From Lomentospora prolificans (lineage: Eukaryota; Ascomycota; Sordariomycetes; Microascales; Microascaceae), in NCBI GenBank assembly GCA_029532625.1, contig JARFXM010000004.1, positions 248,001-312,000 of the forward strand: a stretch of 64,000 nucleotides of DNA, in the 5' to 3' direction. Under the pieces are notes generated by a model. That model saw only the letters and a list, made by a program, of their open reading frames with translations, was not told where the DNA came from and made no database searches. Positions 44,501 to 57,248 of this stretch are shown here, piece by piece. The position numbers were made by a program, and so were the translations under genes. Within the stretch, counting starts at the first letter, position 1. Every line of letters begins with the position of its first letter.

Positions 44501-47500
44501 CTAGCACAAGAGTGGTGAATATTTCCGCAATACAAGCATCAAATGCGTAGGAGGCAAATTGAAGAGATCGGCACTCCGTATAGCCGAAGGCCCTGCCGTG
44601 GTGGGTAGTACTGGTGCAGAGAGCCTCGTGGTGGATGAGCACACCCTTAGGCTCTCCGGTACTACCACTGGTAAAGAGACAGTAGGCAAGGTCACCCGTG
44701 TTTCGGCTGCTTCTGCGGCGAGAGAGTCCTGTAGAGAAGGCCTTTCTCATACCCTTAATAGTGTCGGGACCAACAACGAGGTGCTGAATATTGAGACTGG
44801 CGGAAAGGCGTGCGGATGCGGCTTCGTTTTTGACAGAGGAGACGATGAGAGGGGCGCGAACTTTCTTGGCAATGTGCGCTTGTCTCTCGGTAGGGTGCTT
44901 AGGGTCGAGAGGGACGAAAGCAGCGCCTGCTTTCATGATAGCAAGCATCACCACAATCGTCCAAGCGCTTTTCTCGAAACAGAAGGGAACAAGTGTGTTG
45001 CGAGTTAGCGAGTACCTGGCGATGAGATGCTCAGCCAAGGCGTCAGAGAGATCCTTCAGCTCAGCATAGGTGAGAGATAGGTCCCAGCCAGAAACTGCGA
45101 GGTCGGTTGCTTTGGTCCTGACATTGAGATCTACCAGATCGTCACAAAGTCCAGCGACTGCTTCAGCGTTCGAAGCCATATTCCAATTCGTTACCTGCTG
45201 ATAGTCCTCAGGAGTCATCAACTGGATGAATCCGAGTTTGTCCGACAGGGAGTCAATGATGCTGTCAATTGCATGGTTAAAGGTAGCAGCGAGGCGATTA
45301 GCTTGCTCGGCAGAAAGCACCTCTGTGTTGTAAGTGAGGCTCACATCCACAAATGCACTCGCATCACCAATATTTAGAACGATATCAAACTAAACAGTAT
45401 TAGTGTCTGGATGTTCAAGCACACTTTTTATGCTTACCTCGCTTGGATCCTCAACGTGGACTGGCTCGAAATTGACGGTGGAACTACCAGAACCCGGTGG
45501 CAGGAGTCGCTGAACGGACATAACTGTGTTGAAAAGACGACCATTACTCAGCTGAAGGCCTCGAAGCATCTCGGATAGAGAGCAAATTTGGTGCGAGAGG
45601 CAATTGGCGTAGTCAAGATTGGCGGCCTTGAGGATAGATGCAACATTGTCGTCGCGCTTCTCCAATGGAACCTTGCAAACGAGCATGTTGATGTAGGGGC
45701 CAATCGAGCTCTCGATTCCTTGGATAGGGAGATCTCGACCAGAAGCCAGGTATCCGAAGCTTGGAGAGCTGTTCCCAGTGTAAGCTTGCAAAAGCAACGC
45801 CCAGGCGAGCTTAAAAACACTCGCTGCCGTGGTTTCGGACTCGGTGCACGCGGAGTGGAGACGGTCGGGGCTGGGATACTTAAAGTCCAGGTATGCCAGT
45901 TTCTCGGACGCCGACTTGGAAGGATTTCTAGCATGATTAATAGTCGGGAAGATGCAAGGCTCAGTTTCTCCCAGATAGGCCTTCCAGAAGCTGCGCGCCT
46001 CGCCTATATCTTGCGTCTGGAGATACGAAACATAGTCAGCGTAGCAGTCCTCCTTCGGAGAGACCTGCTCTCCATTATCGTATGCCTTGATCAAACTGTC
46101 CAGAAGAAGATTGACGGAAGTGCCATCGATGAGCGTATGGCTAATATCCAGCTGGACGAGGACCTTTCCAGAGTTGTCTTGGTGAAGGGTGATATGGTGA
46201 GGAGGGCCGTTCTTCAGATGATCCGCTGGACGGCCTACGGGGAAGGCGGTAGTATCCGAGCACACAGAAATGGGCGGGTCAAATTCTTTGAGGATGACCT
46301 GATTGAAGATAGTCTGCTGCGAACCGTTTGACCGAGGCCCTTGAATAAACGAGGTTCGAAGCATGGGATGTTGCTGAACAACTTGCTTCCACGCCTGTTC
46401 CACACGCTCAATTGAAGGTCGCTGAGTAGATGTCTTAGAAAGAACTTCCCAGACATATCTCACAGCATAGAGACTTGAGTCGACTGCTTGGCTAACCAGG
46501 AGCGCAGTTTGCATGGGCGAGCAAGGGCGAATGCTCTGGACGTTATTGACGGCGATACCGGCCTCCGGAAGTGCTGAATTAAGAAGGGCATCAAGCTCCT
46601 CGTACGTAAGGGAAAGGTGAGGTAGATCACTCAATGTAAGCGACGACTCCTTCTTCTCAGCCGTGGCTCGAATCAGGGCGTTCAGGAGCTGTTGACAGGT
46701 GTCGATCCACTGGTTAACGAGCCCTTGGTGCCGAACCTTGTTGCAGTAGGCAAAGTTGACAGTCATGGTGCCGTTCTCGATACCCGCAGAAACATCAAAG
46801 ACAGAAAATCGAGGAACATCGGGAGAAGCATCCGGAGGCTGAGAAGCGGGGGACCAGCTCATCCAGTTGAAAAGGGCACCTTTTCGCTCGAGCTGCTGGT
46901 AGAGGCCAAAGTAATTGAAAGTCACTTCGACAGGTGAGTAGGCACTCTTAGCAAAAGAAGAAAAGAACGGCAATCCTTTTCCGGGTATCTGTCGACGGGA
47001 GTCCTTGACCCGGACCAAACATTGAAGTGTATCGCTGTTCTGGTTTTCTAGCTGGACTGGGAACATAGAAGTGAACCAGCCAACGGTCGACGATAGGTCA
47101 ATGTCAGACCTCCACGGCTCACGGCCGTGACCCTCATTGAAAACAGGAATAGGGCCGCGGGCCTCGCTGAAGACTGTGTTCAAGGATTGTGCGACAGCTG
47201 TGAGGAGAATATCCAGTGGCTCGGTGTTGAAGGCGTCATTGCACTGGTTGAGAAGGAGCTGGGTCGTGGTTGGAACAATAGTGAAACTGCGTTCAGTGAT
47301 GTTGACGGCAATGTTTTCCTCAGTAGTAATGCCCCAGAAATCAAGGTTGGACTTGCAAGTCACCTCTTGAGTCTGAGACTCGGCGTATTCCTGTAGAAGG
47401 CGACTCCAAGCACGGAAAGAGACAGGTTTACGCTGGCTCACCAAATGTCCCTTCTGAAGAATTTCTTCAAGCTCCTGGAGAATGATCCTCCACGAGACAA

Positions 47501-50500
47501 GGTCAACTACCAGATGATGGCAGGTGATGAAGAGAGCGGAAGTTCCGTCCACCATCTCATACAAGTCAGCTGCAACCAAAGGGCCGCTAACTATGTCCAA
47601 GCTAGCTTGGGCGTTGAGACCGTACGAAGCCGCCTTCTTCATAGTGACCGAGGGAAATTGACGGCACTGGAGAGATCCTCTGGCGTCATTGCTGCAAAAC
47701 TGTTTCCACTTACCGTCTGTTTCCTGGAATCTAGCCCGGAGCATTGGGTGGCGCTCGATGATCTGAAGCAGCGCGGCCTCGAGATCTTCGAACTTGACAC
47801 TTTGCGTAAGGCGGAGAAGATGGCTCTGGTTGAAATGGTTTTCGCCTTCGGGGGAAAGAGCCATGAACCAATTTTGAATTGGAGAGAGGTCAAATGGCTC
47901 TTCCGTCTCAGCATCATCCAAGGCCGGACCAACAGTAGATTGAGGACTCGCAGCGCTAGCGCGCTCACAGAAATCCGCCAAAGTCCTTGACTTGAGAAGG
48001 TCCTGAACGGTGACATGAATTCCATGATCACGGCAGCGAGACACGATTTGCATCGCGGAAATGGAGTCACCGCCCAAGCGGAGGAATGAGGTACTGGGTC
48101 CGATGATCTCGGCGCTAACGTTTAGAACGGTGCTCCAGAGATTACGTACTTTTGCTTCCATGGCGTTGTTGACAGTCTGGGTGGCTTCCGTAACTTGGCC
48201 GGTAGACATGCTTGCGATACGCTCGTAAGTAGTGCTGTCGAGTTGTTTCACCCATTCACTCACCTGCTTGCGATTGACTTTTTGGGAAGCAGGCATAAGC
48301 GGAATAGACTCGAGCACAATCCAGAGCGAGGGCACCATGTAGGTAGGAACCTTGTCAGCCAAGCGATCCTGAACGTCGGCAGTGGATGACCAGGACTCCC
48401 GAGGAGCTAGGCTGATGTCAGTGGAAGAAGAAGGCTTGGACCCCGTCTGCTCACTGCCGTCCTTCATAGCGAGTATACCAACGAGGTGATCGGCACAAGG
48501 TCCAGTTCTGGGGTAGAGAACTAGGGCTTGGCGGACAGCCTCGTCTTTCCTTAGATTGTATTCGATATCAGGAAGTTCAACCCTCTGGCCCCGAATCTTG
48601 ACCTGATCATCGCGTCGCCCAAGACAACTAATTGTGCCATCAGTATTGACACAGCCTAGATCTCCGGTGTAATAGACCCGTTGGCTACGACCGTTGGCCC
48701 AGTTGGCAGGCATTGGGCGGAATGAACTTTTGGTCTTCTCAGGATCTTTGAGATAACCTCGAGCCAAAATGCTTCCCTCAACCACGATCTCGCCTACAGC
48801 GCCAATAGGCGCAAGATGATCAGGTTGGCCAAGGTCAGCAACCCACATCATGCCGCCGATGGAGTGGCCGATACTTCCATCAATTTGGGGACCCTGGACA
48901 CTGTTCTTGGCGCAGTAGATACAGCTCTCCGCAGGCCCATAAGTGACAATGAGTTCGAGGCCAGGACGTCCGGACCATCGCTCAATATTGTCTTTTCCGG
49001 GAGCCTCGCCGCCAAGGACAATGGTTCGAAGGCCGGGGATGGTTGATGGGTCGAGGAGACGCGCAAACGAGGGAGCAAAAAAAGCCCAGTTGACCTTCTT
49101 GTCGTTGATGAAATCGGTAATACCGTTGAGGCGGGTGAAGTCATCCGGAATGCAGATGCAGCCACCATACATCAGCGTCGTCAACAGCTCTGACACACTA
49201 ACGTCAAAAGTATGCGATGAGAACTGGAGGACACGGGTGGTGGTAGCGTAGTTGAAGGCGACTCCATGTTCCATCATACTAGAGCATAGAGCGGAATGCT
49301 CCCAGACAACTCCCTTGGGTGTGCCTGTACTGCCGCTGGTAAAGATGGCGTAGCAGGCGGAAGATGGAGTTGGTTGCGATCCAAGGGAAAATCGCAAAGT
49401 TTCAGAAAAACGAGCCATTGAGCTCTCGGAAACTTCGACAAAATCGATTGAGCCGGGAATACTCTTAAGTAGCTGTGAATGGGTGGAGGAAGTGAGTATG
49501 ATCTTCGCTTCGAGTGTACCAATGATGCTTTGAAGTCTCTCCAAGGGTTGAGAAGGATCCAAAGGAACACAAGCACCGCCAGCCTTGAGAATTCCCAAGA
49601 GTGAAACAGGTACCCACTTGGACTTTTCGAAGCAGAACGGTACAAACATGTCGGGACGGAGGCCAAGAGAACGGAGATGGTGGGAAAGTTTAGTGGAGAG
49701 CTGGTCGAGCTGTTGATAGGTGAGATCTCCATCCCAGGCGGACACAGCGGTTGCGTGCGGGGTGGCACGGGCCTGGCGCATGAACATCTCATGGACGAGG
49801 TCGTTAACTTTGGTGGGCAGGTCGCGTGTGATCTTTGCAAGCTCGGCCCTATCGTCTGGGCTCATCGTGTCGATGTCGCTGACGCGGGTACCTTGGCGAC
49901 TGATGCAAAGCTGAGTGAGGATATGCTCAAAGGTGGAAAGAATGCGATTAACCTGGGTCCCGTCCATAAGGGACGAGTCGTATGAGGCAGTGAGCTGCAT
50001 TTCCGTTCCCATGGGCTGGCACTCGAGGGTAATAGCGGTGGTGAGAAAGTCGGAATCGAATCTCTCGTTGGCCCAAGAGAGTCCAGGCGAAGTGTTACCG
50101 CCAGTGGAGCCCGCCTCAGCATGGACAACCAAGAGACTCTGGAAATTGCAAGCAGCCGGAGCAGAGGGGCCCGCCTTGCGAATGTTTTGGAGGCCGTAGT
50201 GTTCAAACTCCAACATGGACATTGACTGAAGCTGAATCTTGGAAAGCAGTTCCTCGATCTTTTGCTCACCGTCAAGTACCACACGGAATGGAACGGTTGC
50301 AAGAGTGGGCCCGATGAGACCGAGAACGCCGTCGACGGGAACACTGCGGCCTGTTCCAGCTGATCCAAAAACAACATCGGCATGAGATCCGGTGTAAGCG
50401 GAGATGAGAAGCGCCCATGCTGCACGGATTAGAGTGGAGGTCGTCGCAGTAGACCTGGCATTACGGAGGAGAGAAATCTTCTTCTCGACCATAGAATCTG

Positions 50501-53500
50501 CCAGAGCTTCGTATGAAGTGGGTTGGCGAGGGGGGAATTGTGCCGGATCCACGCCATCTAGTTGCTCCCGCCAGAAGTTTTGAGCATGGGATTTGTCAAC
50601 GCCCGAGACATAATCCACAAAGTCCCGGAAATTGATGCGTTGTGACGTCTGCTGAGGCTTTCCGCCCTCGCGGACGGCGGAGTACGCCTTGTTGATAGCT
50701 TCAGAGAGCAGCTCCATAGACCAGCCGTCGTAGATCGAATGGTGCGCTGTAAAAACAAATCGTGTCGGGTTATGAAGGATTGCCTGTCGACTGAGGGCAG
50801 CTCCGAATCCCATGGGTTGCTGTTGTGTTTCCTTGACGTAGACTTGCAGATCATTGGTTGCAGGCTCGATCCAGGACAGCGTGGAAGGTCTGAGGACAAT
50901 CTGCTGGCCCGAGGGGACGATCCTGGTTCGAAGAATGGTATTCTCCGTAACAACAATCTCCCACGCCTTGCGGAAGATGGTGATATCGACCCAAGATGGT
51001 AGGCCCATGACATGATGTGCAATGTAAGCCGTGGGGTTCTTTTCCGTGAGCATCAACATACCCTCCTGGAGGGCAGTGCAGGGGTAGATGTCCTCGATCT
51101 GTTCTACAGAGATACCGCACTGAGTAGCAATGTCAGAGAGCTCAGCCGAGGACATACTGGCGACACTCGCGCTGACAGAGATAGGTAAAGCGGCCTCAAT
51201 TGGTTCATCTTCCGCCGGCTTGAAGCACGCGGCACAAAGGCGAGCGATGGTCGGGTTCTCAAAGATGTTGGCAACTCTCATCTCCATACCCTTTGACCGT
51301 GCATTGGCAACCAACTTAATCGCGCTGATGGAGTCGCCACCAAGGCTCACAAAGTGGTCGTCAATGCCAATGTCAGAGTTCTGGACACCGAGAACAGAAG
51401 CCCAGATCCCTAACATCGTTGCCTCAGTTGGGTTGGTGGGAGCCCTCTTCTGCGTAGCCTGGTCAAGCTTGAAGCGACCAATCTGCTCATTGGTAAGGCC
51501 GGCCGCTGCAAGCCTCAGTGTCTTGCGGTCAATTTTGCCGGATACCAGCTTAGGCACGCGTTGGAGAGGAATGAAGAGGGCGGGGATCATATGGGGAGGA
51601 AGTGTATTAGCGACCTGTGAACGAAGGTTAGCGCAAAAGGATACTAGGTCAAGAGTGCTGAAAATTCCGCTATCATCAATAGAGGTTGTTTGTGTCAGTC
51701 TCTCTGGTAGGTAAAGGAAGGCAGCGAGAGTTGCATCCCGGTTGGTTGAGGACGCGGGGATAATATCGACAGCAAGGTCGACGGTCTCCTGAATGGCAGC
51801 TTGCAGAGCGCTCTCAATAGCCGTTACTTCAATTCTCTGCCCGCGAAGCTTGATCTGCGTGTCTCGCCTTCCCTTGAAGTCGAGAGATCCGTCAACGTTG
51901 AGACGAGCTAGATCACCTGTACGATACATGCGTACAGGCTGCTGATGACGGTCGCCGCTGGCTATCCAAGGAACAATCTCGGGGAAGGACCTGTTTGTTA
52001 GTTCGGCATTGTTGAGGTATCCACGGGTCACATTGGGACCCTCGAACACGATCTCACCAATGCATCCGGTAGGAGCCAGTTGCTGGGGGTTGTTGGGCTC
52101 GCAGATCCAGATGCGTGCGCCGTTTCCGCGGCCAAGGTTCGTGATGGGGAGACCAGCGGAGACGGTGACGGCAGTACCGAGGTTGGTAACCTCGGCAGGC
52201 CCATAAACGTTGACAAGGGGAACACCGGCCCAGATGTCCTTGCAGACCTGGCTGAGTTGCTCGCCACCGACTGAGAGCCATGTCAAAGACGGACACTCTG
52301 CGGGGGAGATCAATGCAGCGACGGTAGGAGTCAACCAAGCCCTATTGGCCTCGAGGCCGTTAATTGCACGAGCAAGGTTGTTCATCCTGTCGTCATCGGA
52401 CGGCACACAGAGACAGGCGCCATGGTAGATGGAGATTGCGAGGTCGCCGATGCTCACGTCGAAAACGTGGGCGGCGAACTGCAGAATCCTGGATGACTTA
52501 TCAATGTTCATTGCCTCGCCGTGCTGCTTTGCCATGATGCAGACGCTACCGTGCTGGAGCGGAATACCCTTGGGCTCACCGGTAGAACCCGAAGTAAAGA
52601 CGACAAAGGCATCATCATCAGGTCGTACAGTATATCGCCTCTCAACAGCTCCAACGTTGGATCTGATCAAACGCTGGACTGATTCGTCGCTGACGATGAA
52701 GGGCTCCTGGCCCAGCCTCTGAAGCCTCGCGGCATAGCTCGAGGAGCTGCAAAGCACGAGCTTCGGGCTAACCTGGGCGAAAACCTTGGCAACACTCGAG
52801 TCTGGGTGCGAGGGCTCCAGTGCAACGCTAACTCCTCCGAGCTTAAGAGTAGCCATGATAGCAACGGTAGTCCACATAGACTTGTAAAAGCAGTACGGTA
52901 CGAAATCGCCCTTTCGAAGTCCTCTGGAGCTGAGATAATTAGCCAGAACCGTCGAAGTAAAGTTCAACTCGTGGTAAGTCATCTGACCGTCCCAAGAGTG
53001 AATGGCAGTCGAATTGGGGTGCTTCGATGCGCGCTTCTCCAGGATATTAACTAGCGTCGTCTGTTCGTAGTTTGTATTTTGGACAGCATTGATTTCGGCT
53101 TGCAACTCGAGGTCCATCGCACAAGCGTAGTTTATATCGGCAACCTTGGCCTGGGATGAACCACCAGCCCTGCAAATCTGATCCAAAACATTGCTAAACT
53201 GGGCTTGCATGTACTCGATATCTCTCTCTCCGAAAACGGACGAGTCAAACGTCGTTGTCACAGTCACACCTTCGTCATCCAGAGTGAAGTCCATATTCAG
53301 CGCATAGCTGTGGAAGCTCCTGAGATCCAACGAGGCATTTTCCAGGCCAATACGCCTGACAGCGCTGATTCTCTCATCGTTTGGCGATGAGTTGGCGAAG
53401 GAAGACCTCTTGGGTTGAATGACGATAATGTGCTGGAATTGACAAGCCTCCTGAGCCGAAGCGCTGAGGCGTGAGATGGTTTGAAGCCCGATGTGGCCAG

Positions 53501-56500
53501 CGTTTGTAACTTCAACGACACTCTTCTGAATATTTTGCAGGATGGTTTGTATAGAATCTTGCTCGTCCCAGGTCACGCGAATTGGCACTGTCGATATGGT
53601 TGGGCCAGCAACCGCCTCAACACCATCGAGGTTGAAGGTGCGGCCCGAGAGAGTCTCGCCGAAGATTACATCGCGACAGTCAATGTAGCGGCCCATCAAA
53701 AGAGCCCAAGCAGCCCTAATCCGAGTAGGCATCGTGAAGCCAGATCTTGTGTAGTCAGAAGTCGAAATCCTAGTCCTCACTGATGAATCAGGGACAGGAG
53801 TGTAGGAGGAGCTGAGATTCTGAGGAAAGTGGCAGGATGCAAGACCAGAATCAGAGCCAAGATTGGAACTCCAGAATTGCTTGGGCCCTTCAAAGTCGAG
53901 GCCGGACTGGAACTTGATGAACATGCTGTACGGCTTCATCTCGAGAAGAGTTTGGCCAGCGTAGCATCTTTCGACATCTTCGAAGAGGCGAGTGATGGAC
54001 CATCCATCAAAGAGAGAATGATGGATGGTGAAGATGAACGTACGACCGACAAGGCCGAACCGAACCAGCTTGTCATCAAAGCCCATTGGGGTAGACTTGT
54101 CGAGCTTACAATAGGCGCTTGGGTTGACTCCGCCAAGCCACTCAATGTCGCAGTTATACACAGCTTGGACAACGCCATGGGCTGTGGTGAGAATGCGTGA
54201 GCGAAGAATATCTTGACGACGGAAAATGACTTCCCAAGCCTGTCTGAAAGCTTCCAAGTCGACGTACGCTGGAAGGTCTAAGACGTGCTGAGCAACATAG
54301 GCTCCTGTGCGCACAGTAGAGAGGGCCATGAGTGCCTCTTGTAGAGGGGTGCAGGGGTAGATATCAACCACCTGCTCGCCTCCTTGGCATTTAGCGTGCG
54401 CTAAAGCGAGGAGTTCATTGGCCTGAGATGCTGAGAGGAGAGAAAACGGCTTGGGGGTCGGGATACATGTAGTAGTGGTGCAACCAGAAGCCAGCTTAGC
54501 CAGCTCGCGAATGGATGAAGTGTTGAAAATGTCATTGACACTAATCTCAACTCCTCTCGCGCGGGCCGCAGCCACTACCTTGATCGCCGAGATGGAATCC
54601 CCACCGGATACGAAGAAGTTCTCATTCATACCTAGGGAAGGCAATTTGAGAATTTCCTTGCAGCACGTCGCCAGTTTCTCTTCCACATCCGACTCCGGAG
54701 CGACAAAGTCCACATCTGCGGCCATGAAGCCCGAATTGTAAGCGGCCAATTGCTCTGGCGTGGCTTCCGCCGTGAAGCCGAGCAGCGCGCGACGATCAAC
54801 CTTCCCAGAAACCAAATAAGGGAACGTGGCCATGGGAATGAAGAAGGTCGGGACTGCAGCAGGGGGAAGCGTGGCACGAACAGTGTCTACCATTCGCCTT
54901 AGAGCTTCGGCTTGAGTTGAGTCGGGTCGGTGGACCTGAATAGAGCCTCCAGTTACTTGCGACGGCTGACCGAAGGAAAGGAACGCAGCGAGAGCTTTGT
55001 CGCCCCCAACAGAGATCACGTCGACATGTACATCAATGGCTTCACTCAGAGCGTTCACGATGTGTGACCTAATCTCGCCAAGCTCGAATCTCTGTCCGCG
55101 GACCTTGACTTGGAAGTCAGCTCGGCCCACGAAAGTAATTCCACCATGCATATCCTGGAAGCCGAGATCTCCAGTGCGGTAGAATCGGCGACGGGGCTTG
55201 GCAGGCCAAAAGTGCGTCTTTCGGATCCACGCAGGATTCTCCACGTATGCCCTCGCCGTCTTGGCCTCATCGTTAAGGTAGCCCTCGGCAAGGATGGGAC
55301 CCTCGACGACAATTTCGCCAATAGCTCCGATGGGTACGAGCTTGTCGATATCCGATCGGTCGGCAATAAGCATGCGTCCGCCGGCTGCGTGGCCGAGGCT
55401 CTCCCTCCAGGGCTTCTTAGCCATGGTCTGGACCGAGAACTCATTTTTGGCACAGTTAATACATGTCTCCGCAGTACCATAACCGATGATGAGTCGGTCG
55501 AGGACCGGGGTCCACTTGTCCAAGTTGTCTTGTCCAATGGATTCACCGCCGAGGATAAGAGTCTTCAGTGAAGGGACAGCCTCGGGCCGGAGAAGCCTGG
55601 CATACGACGCCACAAACATGGCGCAGTTGACCTGCTTGCTTTGCATGAACGCAGCCAGCTTCTCAGGATCGGTCCGATCGCTGTCCGCAGGGATAATGAC
55701 GCGGGCACCGTGGAACAGCGGGGTGATAAGCTCAGCGACCGATACATCGAAGACATGCGATGCGAACTGCAGGATACGCGTGGTTTCGCCCATGTGGAAC
55801 GCACGACCATGCTCAGACATGCTGGTAGAGAGAGCAGCATGCTGCCACTTGACACCCTTGGGAGTGCCAGAGCTGCCACTTGTAAAGATGATGTAGCACA
55901 GGTCGTCAGGGCGAACGGCTGGAAGAGTAGCTGGGTTGGCGGGCATGGCTGAGTCTTCTTCCTGGTCGACACAAAGAATCTGCTTGACCGGGGTATCCGC
56001 AGCGAGACCACCAGCAACCTCTGGAAGGAGACCGCTGTTCGTAAGCACGATCTTAGCATTGGTTTGGGCAATGATTTCGTTCTTACGAGCCGCCGGATGG
56101 CTAGGCTCGAGGGGAACACAAGCACCACCGGCAGCCATGGTGGCGAGAATGGCTACAGGAGTCCACTTCGACTTGGCCAAGCAGAACGGCACAAATAGCT
56201 GCTCACCATCCTGCCGATGATACTGTTTGGCAGTATCGGCAATGACAGTAGCAAGCTTCTGGGCGTACTTGGCCACATCGCTGTAGGTCAAGACACCATC
56301 CCACGACTCGACAGCCACGCGATTGGCAAACTTGGGGTCCATGCAGCGGGCAAAAACCATTTCGTGCACACACATGTCCAACCGGGGCGGGAGGCGGGCG
56401 CTAAACTCAACGATGCGACGGTAATCATTCTTGCTAACCGTTTCAATGTCCTTGATGAGAAGAGCGTCAACCTCGAGCCTGTTGATGGATTGCATGCGCT

Positions 56501-57248
56501 TTGTCATGGTGGCAAGGACATGACCAAAGTTGTCAACAAGGCTTTGAGCTCGCTCAGTAGAGATGACATCTCGACGATAGTCAAGGTGCACCTGGACCAA
56601 GGCACCCTCTGCCACACAGACAACAAGAGTTGCCTTGGCCTGTAGCAAGAGATATTATTAGCCAAAGAATTACTATTATGGGGCAGCAAGAGTATGCCTT
56701 ACGGGAAAGTACATGTGGGGAGATATGGTATTTCCAGAATGGATGTACACCGCAGTAGCAATGTCATGATAACCAGTCTCCTGCACGAAAGATCCAAGGG
56801 ACCTAAATGTCAGACCATAGTCCAGCATCAGGCGCTTCTCCTGCTCAGCGCTGCGCATGGCGCTGAGGAGCTGCTCATCAGCCGAGACAGGCATGGTGAA
56901 AAGCCAAGCGGCCTGCTCCCGATCGAGGCAAGCGCCAAAGTTGATCGGACCATCCTCTCCAGCATAAGAGCGGAGAAGAAGAGCCCAAGCAACCATGACG
57001 ATGGACTCGGGGGAGACATGGTGCATGACGGCAGCAACCTGGAGGTCTCGCGGGTTGACCGTGACGGGGACGGCAGTGCGACCATAAGCGTCACCCTTTC
57101 CGGAGCGGATCGAGTCCGCACCCGGAGCAGGGGGGGCGATGGCTTTGTCGAAGAACATGGGGGTGAGGGTGTTGTTCTCGACGGCTTGGAGGCGCTGGGT
57201 CCAGAAAGTCTTCTTGGTGATTTCAGTGGAGGAAGTGCGAGTTTGCAT
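34926..57248 (-). CDS. Five-A-domain nonribosomal peptide synthetase, 7,403 residues
   Basis: Three exons (56703-57248, 45438-56639, 34926-45389) are separated by introns of 63 nt (56640-56702) and 48 nt (45390-45437), both phase 0. The chosen ATG (57246-57248, MQTRTSSTEITKK) is the first in frame. Domain order is C*(partial)-A1-T1-C1-A2-T2-C2-A3-T3-E1-C3-A4-T4-E2-C4-A5-T5-C5-T6-C6-T(dead)-tail. All five A domains keep the FTSGS(T/S)GxPKG loop, and T1-T6 keep the GGDS attachment Ser. The enzyme should activate five amino or related acids, epimerise residues 3 and 4, and release the product without thioesterase or reductase. The end T5-C5-T6-C6 resembles ferrichrome synthetases, where extra T-C units allow repeated use of substrate, while a terminal C domain is the usual fungal cyclisation and release site. 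There is no methyltransferase domain. The intact 22-kb frame means the gene is under selection. The product is unknown. Confidence 0.95.
38580..41819 (-). other. NRPS module 5: C4, A5, T5
   Basis: C4 has SHAIVDG near residue 5249, again the pattern of a condensation domain placed after an epimerase. A5 has FTSGSTGTPKG near 5713 and GKVDRK at its end; hand-aligned code DALVACAVGK, with Cys in a pocket position that is usually Ala or Gly. T5 has NIGGDSYT near 6109. Confidence 0.83.
41820..46559 (-). other. NRPS module 4: C3, A4, T4, E2
   Basis: C3 follows an epimerase and has SHTLIDG near residue 3682, the D-donor type pattern in which the first His is not needed. A4 has FTSGSTGEPKG near 4153; code DAAFLGVVYK. 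T4 has RLGGDSIS near 4585. E2 has HHMVIDLVSWRI near 4775 and NEGHGREPW, so residue 4 should also be D. The second intron lies in C3. Confidence 0.85.
46560..51104 (-). other. NRPS module 3: C2, A3, T3, E1
   Basis: C2 has HHSIYDG near residue 2148 (about 50722-50745). A3 has FTSGSTGTPKG near 2614; its last motif reads ASQKVNRK instead of SGKxDR, keeping the catalytic Lys but losing Gly and Asp. Code DVSFVGTIYK. T3 has RLGGDSIS near 3039. E1 begins LSPIQNWFM, has HHLVVDLVSWRI near 3222 and NEGHGREPW, the full epimerase signature, so residue 3 should be released as D. Confidence 0.85.
51105..54374 (-). other. NRPS module 2: C1, A2, T2
   Basis: C1 starts with DIYPCTPLQEAL and has the active-site HHSLFDG near residue 1054 (about 54003-54025), an L-donor type condensation domain. 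A2 has FTSGSTGEPKG near 1529 and ends GKIDRK. Hand-aligned code DVGWSGVNLK. T2 has SLGGDSIS near 1949. Confidence 0.85.
54375..57248 (-). other. NRPS loading module: partial C, A1, T1
   Basis: Residues 1 to about 230 are only the C-terminal half of a condensation domain; it has no HHxxxDG, so it cannot condense, as is common at the start of fungal NRPSs. A1 has its nucleotide loop FTSGSSGTPKG near residue 433 (about 55858-55890), YGTAETC in place of the usual YGPTE, and GKVDRR at its end. T1 has VSGGDSIS with the Ser near 864. The hand-aligned ten-residue specificity code is DVAMIGGINK. Confidence 0.85.

Noticed and set aside
34926..57248. Many plus-strand open frames of 60-250 codons inside the NRPS
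   Set aside because: They lie opposite a proven coding frame in GC-rich DNA and show no domains; they are shadows of the codon pattern.
34926..57248. A terminal thioesterase, reductase or methyltransferase domain in the NRPS
   Set aside because: Looked for GxSxG thioesterase, NAD-binding reductase and SAM-binding motifs between and after domains; none found.
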